11,624 nucleotides of DNA from Actinomycetota bacterium. Lineage in GTDB: Bacteria > Actinomycetota > Actinomycetes > Nanopelagicales > Nanopelagicaceae. Within the stretch, counting starts at the first letter, position 1. Each line of letters starts with the position of its first letter. The DNA lies in NCBI GenBank assembly GCA_009697555.1, contig WLQV01000013.1, positions 1 through 11,624 of the forward strand, given 5' to 3'. Below are positions 6,797-11,624 of the stretch, piece after piece. A program made the position numbers and the translations under genes. Below the pieces are notes generated by a model, which made no database searches, was not told the DNA's origin, and saw only the letters and a list, made by a program, of their open reading frames with translations.

Positions 6797-7909
6797 TTAA
6801 TTACTTCGCTGCCCACTTCTGCGCCAACGAATTCCAGCTTCGATAAATTCATCAATTTCACCATTGAGAACTGCGCCGGTATTTCCAGTTTCATAATCAG
6901 TACGGAGATCTTTAACCATTTGATAAGGATGTAATACATAAGAGCGCATTTGATTGCCCCATGAACCTGAGTTATCGCCTTTGAGTGCATTGATCTTGGC
7001 TTGTTCTTCTTGGCGACGACGCTCTAACAACTTTGATTGCAAAACTGCCATTGCTGTTGCACGATTTTGAATCTGTGATCTTTCATTCTGACAAGAGACA
7101 ACAATTCCCGTCGCAATGTGCGTAATGCGAACAGCAGAATCAGTTGTATTTACACCTTGCCCGCCAGGCCCAGATGAGCGATAAACATCTACCCGGATCT
7201 CTTTCTCGTCAATCTCAATGTGATCACTCTGGTCAACTACTGGCACTACTTCAACACCACAAAATGATGTATGGCGGCGACTCTGGCTATCAAAGGGTGA
7301 GATACGGACTAAGCGATGTGTTCCTTGCTCAACCGAGAGAGTTCCGTATGCATAAGGTGCGGCAACTCTAAATGTGGTTGATTTAATTCCAGCCTCTTCC
7401 GCAAAAGAGGTTTCCAGCACATCGACTTTGTAATTATGGCGTTCGCAGTAGCGCAGATACATACGCATAATCATTTCTGCCCAGTCAGCTGCTTCAACGC
7501 CACCGGCCTCTGATCGGATCGTGATTAAAGCATCGCGATCATCGTATTCACCATTGAGAAGAGTCTGGACTTCTAATTCGCTAACGGTTTTTTTCACTGC
7601 ATCAAGTTCTTTATCAACATCTGCTTGAGCGGCTGAATCGCCTTCACTCGTTGCAAGATCAAGAAGGATTGGCAAGTCTTCTACTCGTTGGCGCAATTCC
7701 ACCAACCGTTTAATCACATTCTGCACCCGAGAGAGGCGACTGGTTACCTTCTGCGCATTTTCAGGGTCATCCCATAAATTAGGAACACCCGCTGCTTCTT
7801 CCAACTTAATCGCATCTTCACGAAGTTTTGGCAGATCCAAGACTTTCTCGATCGAAAGAAGGGTCGCGCTAGTTGCGGAGATCTCTACTTGGTAATCGCG
7901 CGCGGCCAT
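6797..7909 (-). CDS. prfB: Peptide chain release factor 2 (RF2)
   Basis: A 370-residue class I release factor that recognises UGA and UAA and triggers peptide release. The tripeptide SPF (204-206, in [15 protein letters not shown]) identifies RF2, not RF1. The catalytic GGQ is at 249-251 ([17 protein letters not shown]). The N-terminal coiled region contains [16 protein letters not shown], also typical. The frame is continuous from ATG 7909, with no internal UGA/frameshift site such as E. coli uses for autoregulation, as is usual in Actinobacteria. There is no strong Shine-Dalgarno; a TAGGCT box 6 nt before the ATG suggests leaderless expression in addition to read-through from the pilus genes 21 nt upstream. 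Confidence 0.97.
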   Translation of the reverse strand: MAARDYQVEISATSATLLSIEKVLDLPKLREDAIKLEEAAGVPNLWDDPENAQKVTSRLSRVQNVIKRLVELRQRVEDLPILLDLATSEGDSAAQADVDKELDAVKKTVSELEVQTLLNGEYDDRDALITIRSEAGGVEAADWAEMIMRMYLRYCERHNYKVDVLETSFAEEAGIKSTTFRVAAPYAYGTLSVEQGTHRLVRISPFDSQSRRHTSFCGVEVVPVVDQSDHIEIDEKEIRVDVYRSSGPGGQGVNTTDSAVRITHIATGIVVSCQNERSQIQNRATAMAVLQSKLLERRRQEEQAKINALKGDNSGSWGNQMRSYVLHPYQMVKDLRTDYETGNTGAVLNGEIDEFIEAGIRWRRSGQRSN

Positions 7910-7915
7910 GGTGCA

Positions 7916-7921
7916 AGCCTA
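7916..7921 (-). promoter_or_regulatory. Candidate -10 box (TAGGCT) for leaderless prfB transcription
   Basis: TAGGCT (TANNNT pattern) on the minus strand is followed by exactly 6 nt (TGCACC) and then the prfB ATG. The spacing equals that before the pirin gene. It lies in the 21-nt gap after the last pilus gene, giving prfB a possible promoter of its own. The -35 region is unremarkable. Confidence 0.4.
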
Positions 7922-7930
7922 CCCTGAGTG

Positions 7931-8437
7931 TTACTGCGAAGATTTTAGATCGATGAGATTTCGCGCCACCGCCATTGCTTGAATTTCAAAATTCTGGCTA
8001 TCGGCAAAAGGCAGTTTGAAGGGTAGGCGAATTTCAGATTTGGTATGAACTTCAAGCGATGTGCTATCGCAAACAAAATTACTCAACACGATGCTTAAAA
8101 TCTCTGGCCGAGAAAAACTTCCCGGTTTTTCTTGCCGATTTTCTAATTCACGTAGAACTCTGGCTAGCGCAATAGGGCAGTCAATGGGAAGTGGAGAGCT
8201 GCCACTGTAATAGCGAGATTCGTCTACTTCGTGAGTGCCACGTTGAGCTGCCATCTCAGTGATGTGCGTCAATGATGCCTTTGCAACTGTAAGCGATGAC
8301 AAATCGGTGATTAGGAGTATTGCCGAAAGTACTAGAAGAAATAATCCCAAAGTAAGGACAGTGACCGAACCCTTCTCACTATTTGCCTTGGAGAATTCTT
8401 CCTCTGCCCATCCTCGATAATTTTGAACTATCGCCAT
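7931..8437 (-). CDS. TadG/TadE-like pilus assembly protein (Rv3655c-type small membrane protein)
   Basis: A protein of 168 residues from the ATG at 8437. The N-terminal part is polar; then EKGSVTVLTLGLFLLVLSAILL gives one membrane helix (about residues 24-47), followed by SLTVAKASLTHITEMAAQRGTHEVD. This layout (E-G-S-x-T-V, helix, alanine-rich helix) is that of the last small TadE/TadG-like proteins of actinobacterial Tad loci. The glutamate at +5 of the pseudopilin site is absent here, as in Rv3655c-type proteins. The extracytoplasmic part has two cysteines. An in-frame GTG at 8470 would add 11 residues; both starts fall inside a repeated segment and neither has a clear ribosome site, so the N-terminus is uncertain. 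It is last in the pilus cluster, 21 nt before prfB. Confidence 0.75.
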   Translation of the reverse strand: MAIVQNYRGWAEEEFSKANSEKGSVTVLTLGLFLLVLSAILLITDLSSLTVAKASLTHITEMAAQRGTHEVDESRYYSGSSPLPIDCPIALARVLRELENRQEKPGSFSRPEILSIVLSNFVCDSTSLEVHTKSEIRLPFKLPFADSQNFEIQAMAVARNLIDLKSSQ

Positions 8438-8492
8438 GTGTGAACTATCGCCATGTTTTAACAATCCCACGGTGAACTATCGCCACGGTGAA
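8424..8492 (-). repeat. Imperfect repeat array (three copies) at the junction of two pilus genes
   Basis: TGAACTATCGCCATG (plus strand) occurs at 8424-8438 and 8441-8455, and as TGAACTATCGCCACG at 8473-8487. In addition CCACGGTGAA occurs at 8467-8476 and 8483-8492. The copy at 8473-8487 spans the TAG stop of the upstream TadE gene; the copy at 8424-8438 supplies the ATG of the downstream gene in another frame. Confidence 0.93.
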
Positions 8493-8893
8493 ACATATTC
8501 TTCTGCGGAAACAGTGGAGAGATACTGCCCCGCAGGCTCCTGATTACTAGGAATTCTCAACTCAATCTTTACTCGTTCACCACGGCGCCAACATGGTTGG
8601 TTCTCGCAACTTATCTCAAACCTGGTGCGCTCAATTTGATCAGGAGAATATCCAAGTGCAGCTCCGCCAATCTTGAGTACTTTGAAGACATTCTCTTCTG
8701 CCGATTGTGCGCTATCTGAAATAGCGAATGCGCGGACCATTTGTCGCACGAGGGTTCTTGCCGTTAATTCTGTGTAGCTTAATGATGCAAATGTGTTCAA
8801 ATAAATAAAAATTGGAATAAAGAGTGGAATGGCGAGCATAGAAAATTCGACAGCCGCACTGCCCTCTTCCGATAGAACTAACTTTCGCTGCAT
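8477..8893 (-). CDS. TadE-like pseudopilin
   Basis: 138 residues from ATG 8893. The N-terminus has the TadE pattern: a short leader, then EEGSAAVEFSMLAIPLFIPIF, with Gly11 and Glu16 (the +5 glutamate of the prepilin-peptidase site), followed by one membrane helix to about residue 33. The remaining extracytoplasmic part contains the pair CENQPC. TadE proteins are minor pseudopilins needed for Flp pilus assembly. The gene starts 4 nt after the stop of the previous one. A TTG at 8920 overlapping the previous gene is possible but less likely. The end of the gene lies in a repeat array. Confidence 0.82.
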   Translation of the reverse strand: MQRKLVLSEEGSAAVEFSMLAIPLFIPIFIYLNTFASLSYTELTARTLVRQMVRAFAISDSAQSAEENVFKVLKIGGAALGYSPDQIERTRFEISCENQPCWRRGERVKIELRIPSNQEPAGQYLSTVSAEEYVSPWR

Positions 8894-8897
8894 CAGG

Positions 8898-9302
8898 CTA
8901 TTTACTTTCAGGTTCAACAACCGCTATCCCCGTTACATCACTTACTCTGGACTGGTTAATTCCTCGAGGGCCTGAGAGTCCAGCAGGGAGCAAGTTAATT
9001 AATTCTTGGCGCCGATGTGTGATGACAAGTGCTAAGTCGGTAAGTGATGGTGCCTCACCCAAATTGATAACTTGCGCATCGGGAGTGAGTACGTGAGAAA
9101 TGGCACTCCTTGTTGCCTCTGATTGCACAATCGCAATCTCGTTATTTCTTGCCGAGATTGTTAGCACCAACTGCATTGAGATAAGAAAGAGCACCATTAA
9201 GGGAATTACCACTAGTGCGCTCTCTACGGAGCCTGCCTCACTGCAACAATTCTCTAGGCGAGCTAGTGATTTCTTCACGCCAGCATTCTGGGCAAATGCC
9301 AT
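8898..9302 (-). CDS. TadE-like minor pilin / pilus assembly membrane protein
   Basis: 134 residues from ATG 9302, which sits 2 nt after the pilin stop (TAACAATG), so translation is coupled. It has a basic leader, CCSEAGSVESALVVIPLM, then a membrane helix to about residue 50 (VVIPLMVLFLISMQLVLTI), ISARNNEIAIVQSEATR and a soluble C-terminal part. The 'GSVESALV' start resembles TadE-like proteins, although the glutamate is at +3 and not +5 relative to the glycine. Upstream in-frame codons exist (to 9422), but they overlap the pilin gene and are rejected. Confidence 0.8.
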   Translation of the reverse strand: MAFAQNAGVKKSLARLENCCSEAGSVESALVVIPLMVLFLISMQLVLTISARNNEIAIVQSEATRSAISHVLTPDAQVINLGEAPSLTDLALVITHRRQELINLLPAGLSGPRGINQSRVSDVTGIAVVEPESK

Positions 9303-9304
9303 TG

Positions 9305-9613
9305 TTAGCGAATGCCATTCATAGAATCTAAAGAATTCCGTAAAATTGTTGTGAGACGAGGTGCCGCAATTGTCCAGATCGCAGTGACTAGGCCAGTTGT
9401 CATAAGAACTACAAGAACCCAACCGGGTACATCGCCCTGCTCAGAAGAGGCGTATTTCATTACCGGCTGTAACCATTTCCACTTTGCAAAGTAATTTTGC
9501 AGGCTAATTCGCAGGTCAAGTATTTTTTGAAAAGAACTGAGAGATAGTAGAAAGAGTTTGGTACGCAATAAAGGTAATGCACGAAATGATTGCATCGATT
9601 TGAGGGGTTTCAT
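9305..9613 (-). CDS. Flp-type pilin-like protein of the Tad locus (start uncertain)
   Basis: The C-terminal 51 residues carry the recognisable part: SSEQGDVPGWVLVVLMTTGL, one hydrophobic helix, AAPRLTTILRNSLDSMNGIR. Small proteins with a GDVPGWV start follow tadC in actinobacterial Tad loci and are taken as the pilus subunit; this is family knowledge plus context. Three in-frame starts exist. ATG 9613 (102 aa) has an AAAGG site (9624-9620) 6 nt upstream, like that of tadB, and is chosen. ATG 9460 (51 aa) gives an ordinary short pilin but lacks a ribosome site. ATG 9889 directly after the tadC stop (194 aa) would include the 12-bp repeats and is doubtful. It is followed 2 nt later by the first TadE gene. 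Confidence 0.68.
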   Translation of the reverse strand: MKPLKSMQSFRALPLLRTKLFLLSLSSFQKILDLRISLQNYFAKWKWLQPVMKYASSEQGDVPGWVLVVLMTTGLVTAIWTIAAPRLTTILRNSLDSMNGIR

Positions 9614-9889
9614 TAATAACCTTTCTAATTGGTGAGGGAAAGTCCTATTTATTAAACTTGGTTCTTTCATTACATTAGTGAAGCGAATATTTAGTGCACG
9701 AGCGAAGCGAGCATTCATTGCATACATAAAGGTATGCGGGTTTGCGCAAAAGCTGCACTTAACTTTCAATTGCTGTAGATGAACTTCAATTGTGGAGAGT
9801 GCTTGCCAACGTGCTTGCCAACGTGCTTGCCAACGTGCTTGCCAACGTGCTTGCCAACTTGCTTGTGCATTCTCCTGAGCTGCCTGCAT
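9614..9889 (-). other. tadC-pilin intergenic region, open in the pilin frame
   Basis: This stretch follows the tadC stop. It holds five 12-bp repeats (9799-9858), a 6-bp hairpin GCATAC/GTATGC (9720-9737, loop of 6, no T-run) and the palindrome TTTGCGCAAA (9741-9750). The minus-strand frame shared with the pilin is open throughout, starting with ATG at 9889, but the predicted peptide is strongly basic and shows no recognisable domain. It is probably a leader or promoter region for the pilin; no strong promoter was identified. Confidence 0.5.
9799..9858 (-). repeat. Perfect tandem repeat, 5 x 12 bp
   Basis: The unit GTGCTTGCCAAC (plus strand) is repeated five times without a mismatch, followed by the degenerate TTGCTTGTGCAT. 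It starts about 30 bp after the tadC stop on the coding strand. In the open minus frame it would encode a repeated Trp-Gln-Ala-Arg unit, and 12 bp preserves the frame. Confidence 0.97.
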
Positions 9890-10702
9890 TTAGCCAGCGA
9901 TGAGATTGAGATGACTCAGTGATGGCCAAAGTGCAAAGAGAATCGAAACCGGAAGAATCAGAAACACGATAGGCACCATCATCGAAATCTCGGCTTTCCC
10001 TGCGCGTTCTAAAACATGGCGATGGTAGAGATTGCGGACTTCGATTACTTGGCGCTGTAAGACTTCGGCAAGTGGTGTGCCGCGGATAAGTGCGCTAACT
10101 GTTGCATCAACAAATTGCCTCACTAAAGGTGAATTTGTTCGAGCCCCGAAACGATCGAGGGCAGATTGCAGTGAATGTCCGCTGCGGACTTCTGAAATTA
10201 CATGAAGTAGTTGGTTATGTAGTTCTCCAGCGCTTCGCTCAGTAACGTAACGAACGGCACTCAATGGTGCTTGGCCTGCACCAATCGCAAGAGTTAAGAG
10301 CTCCATAATTGCGGGAAATTCCAGATCTATCAATTCACGTTGCTTCTTCACATCTCTCGTGAGTGCAAAATCTAAAAATAGAAAGGTTGAAATCCCGATT
10401 ATGAGAGAGAGTAGGAGAGCTCTTCCGAGATCAAGAAAGAGCAGCATGAGGAGCGAAAATGAAACAAGAATCGCGATGAGAACTTTCTGCCACATTATTA
10501 TACGAAAGGTCTCTGCTCTCAGAGTGATAGCTGGGACGCTATTTTCACGGCTATGAAGTTCTTCGATACGGGAATTAACTTTTGAGAGATCGGGAATCTT
10601 TGCCAGTTGTAGCCGAGTGAGATTTCTTTCGCTATTTGTGGAAAGGAGAAATATTGCAAGAGTTGCGAGGAGGAATGAAAGGGTTAATTGCAATTGGATC
10701 AT
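9890..10702 (-). CDS. tadC: Tad pilus inner-membrane protein TadC (type II secretion F family)
   Basis: 270 residues from ATG 10702, which overlaps the tadB stop as ATGA. TadB and TadC form the inner-membrane platform on which the TadA ATPase drives Flp pilus assembly. It has a hydrophobic N-terminus (4-21), two helices at about 72-90 and 95-112, and the T2SSF domain (about 128-255) with LEFPAIMELLTLAIGAGQAP, GTPLAEVLQRQ and the typical last segment AGKAEISMMVPIVFLILP (234-251). The frame is open upstream to 10906 but that part overlaps tadB in another frame and is not used. The stop is directly followed by ATG (TAAATG). Confidence 0.88.
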   Translation of the reverse strand: MIQLQLTLSFLLATLAIFLLSTNSERNLTRLQLAKIPDLSKVNSRIEELHSRENSVPAITLRAETFRIIMWQKVLIAILVSFSLLMLLFLDLGRALLLSLIIGISTFLFLDFALTRDVKKQRELIDLEFPAIMELLTLAIGAGQAPLSAVRYVTERSAGELHNQLLHVISEVRSGHSLQSALDRFGARTNSPLVRQFVDATVSALIRGTPLAEVLQRQVIEVRNLYHRHVLERAGKAEISMMVPIVFLILPVSILFALWPSLSHLNLIAG

Positions 10703-11424
10703 GGGGTAAAGACCCTTACGCCCCCTTTGATGCGCCCGAGAAATGACATCCAGAGAAAAGCTAAAACTGTAAGTGCGACTCCTGCACCAAGAATTAGCAC
10801 TCCGGTCGGTTCGGAGAATGCGCTCACAGTTCCAGGTTGGCTCGATAGGAGTAGCAGTAGGAGCCAAGGCGCAGATGCTGATAGATACGCGGAGTTCTTC
10901 ACCCAACCCTGCTTAACCGCTATCTCTTTGCGTAGTTGTAAATCTGCTCGAACAAAATCTCGCAGGGACCGCATTGTTGATAATAGTTCCCCGCCGCCAA
11001 GTGATTTCGCAAGAAGTATCGCCTCGCAAATTTGATCGCTGACTGGCCCAGCCAACTCATGCTTAAGTGACATAAGTGAGAGCGAGAACTCATCACCGCC
11101 TCGTAAGCTCTGGGCGAATTGGTGAAAATAGGGGCGAAGAATTTCCGGTCCACGTGAACTCAAACCCACCAGCGTCTGTGCTAATGACTCGCCACTATAA
11201 ATTCCAGAGATGATCTGATCGAGTGCTTCTGGCCATGCGCTACGTAACTCTTCTCTCTCTCGGACTTTGCGATTGTGGTGTCGAATCCGCCAAATAAGTC
11301 CTGCAAACAGAGCAAAGGGAATTGAAATTACTGCAGAATTTGTAACCACGTAAATGAGTAAAAATGTTGTAGTGGCAATCGCTGCGCCTTCTAAGAACAA
11401 TCTATCTCTTGTACTAATTCGCAA
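10699..11424 (-). CDS. tadB: Tad pilus inner-membrane protein TadB (type II secretion F family)
   Basis: 241 residues. It has two N-terminal helices (about 11-28 and 32-47), a T2SSF domain from WPEALDQIISGIYSGESLAQ (64-83) through SLGGGELLSTMRSLRDFVRAD (141-161), and two C-terminal helices (178-196, 208-228). This is the TadB arrangement, and the gene is coupled to tadC by a 4-bp overlap. The start is TTG at 11424, supported by an AAAGG site (11436-11432) with a 7-nt spacer; no ATG or GTG in frame is better. In most Tad loci tadA lies directly upstream of tadB, but here no tadA sequence is recognisable in the 200 bp before the window ends. Confidence 0.86.
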   Translation of the reverse strand: MRISTRDRLFLEGAAIATTTFLLIYVVTNSAVISIPFALFAGLIWRIRHHNRKVREREELRSAWPEALDQIISGIYSGESLAQTLVGLSSRGPEILRPYFHQFAQSLRGGDEFSLSLMSLKHELAGPVSDQICEAILLAKSLGGGELLSTMRSLRDFVRADLQLRKEIAVKQGWVKNSAYLSASAPWLLLLLLSSQPGTVSAFSEPTGVLILGAGVALTVLAFLWMSFLGRIKGGVRVFTP

Positions 11425-11431
11425 CGTTGCA

Positions 11432-11436
11432 CCTTT
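11432..11436 (-). promoter_or_regulatory. Ribosome binding site AAAGG for the TTG start of tadB
   Basis: AAAGG within GTAAAAAGGTG on the minus strand, 7 nt before the TTG at 11424. It supports that unusual start. Confidence 0.55.
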
Positions 11437-11498
11437 TTACTTGTGGCTTGCGATTTTCATCGTGATTAATCTGAAATTTCTCAGGTTTAGACTCAGAG

Positions 11499-11624
11499 AT
11501 GGCAGCTATCCCCAAGGTATTTAGCGTCGCAGTGGACGAAGTGGCTGAAGAAGAAGAAGAAGAAGAAGAAGAAGAAGAAGAAGAAGAAGAAGAAGAAGAA
11601 GAAGAAGAAGAAGAAGAAGAAGAA
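11499..11624 (+). CDS. Partial ORF with poly-glutamate run, divergent from tadB (cut by window edge)
   Basis: From ATG 11499 the frame reads MAAIPKVFSVAVDEVA and then glutamate only, 26 GAA codons up to the last base of the window. A TAGACT box (11488-11493) 5 nt before the ATG fits leaderless expression. The family is not recognised. It may be a real gene with an acidic low-complexity segment or an assembly artefact. The opposite strand is also open across this region: a frame reading poly-serine, then about 45 mixed residues, ends at 11414, overlapping the tadB start by 11 bp. So the coding strand is not certain. Confidence 0.35.
   Translation, partial: MAAIPKVFSVAVDEVAEEEEEEEEEEEEEEEEEEEEEEEEEE
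11547..11624 (+). repeat. Simple trinucleotide repeat (GAA)26 at the window end
   Basis: Seventy-eight bases of perfect GAA repeat run to the final base, so the true length is unknown. Confidence 0.97.

Noticed and set aside
6797..7909. Programmed frameshift in prfB.
   Set aside because: The frame is continuous from ATG 7909 with no internal in-frame UGA; RF2 of Actinobacteria normally lacks this device.
7931..8470. GTG 8470 as the main start of the TadG-like gene.
   Set aside because: Possible but not preferred: the extra 11 residues lie wholly in the repeat array and show no conserved feature; ATG 8437 is simpler. The choice remains open.
9303..9422. N-terminal extension of the first TadE-like gene up to 9422.
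   Set aside because: It overlaps the pilin gene in another frame; the ATG at 9302 lies 2 nt after the pilin stop and gives a normal TadE leader.
9720..9737. Hairpin GCATAC/GTATGC as a terminator after tadC.
   Set aside because: The stem is only 6 bp, not GC-rich, and no T-run follows on either strand.
9799..9858. Tandem 12-bp array as a CRISPR array.
   Set aside because: There are no spacers and the unit is too short; no cas gene is nearby.
10703..10906. N-terminal extension of tadC up to 10906.
   Set aside because: It overlaps tadB in another frame and ATG 10702 forms a classic ATGA overlap with the tadB stop.

Overview
The window looks like the end of a contig from a low-to-moderate-GC, streamlined actinobacterium, most like the freshwater or marine acI/Nanopelagicales type. 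This is inferred from gene content, not from a taxonomic search. The pointers are a DUF222-HNH protein of the mycobacterial 13E12 family, the order prfB-ftsE-ftsX-smpB-ssrA, a release factor 2 gene without the programmed frameshift, a tmRNA whose tag region is built like that of Mycobacterium, a Tad pilus locus with a pilin-like 'GDVPGW' protein, very short intergenic gaps, and start codons that sit 6 nt after a TANNNT -10 box, as in leaderless transcripts.

Plus strand, left part (1-4015): the C-terminal part of pntB (proton-translocating transhydrogenase beta subunit, cut by the left edge), a pirin-family cupin protein with an extra C-terminal tail, a DUF222-HNH nuclease-like protein, and a small three-helix membrane protein of unknown function.

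Minus strand, middle (4034-7909, read right to left): prfB, a 188-nt gap, ftsE, ftsX, smpB and the tmRNA gene ssrA. FtsEX is the ABC-type complex that controls cell-wall hydrolases at division. SmpB and tmRNA rescue stalled ribosomes, and RF2 terminates translation at UGA/UAA.

Minus strand, right part (7931-11424, read right to left): a Tad/Flp pilus assembly cluster: tadB and tadC (overlapping ATGA), a 277-430-nt stretch holding a 12-bp x 5 tandem repeat, a pilin-like gene, then three small TadE/TadG-like pseudopilin genes packed with gaps of 2, 4 and 6-39 nt. The cluster runs to within 21 nt of prfB. The tadA ATPase is not visible. The right edge carries a plus-strand open frame that turns into 26 uninterrupted GAA codons at the last base; the contig probably ends because of this repeat, or the repeat is an assembly artefact.

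The most unusual signal is that gene 3' ends are repeatedly duplicated. Downstream of the pirin gene, the DUF222 gene and one TadE gene, 15-23 bp that include the stop codon are copied once or twice. A fourth array (5 x 12 bp) lies just after the tadC stop. In the TadE case the copied segment supplies the likely start codon of the next gene. No CRISPR array, insertion sequence, integrase or clear new defence system was found.
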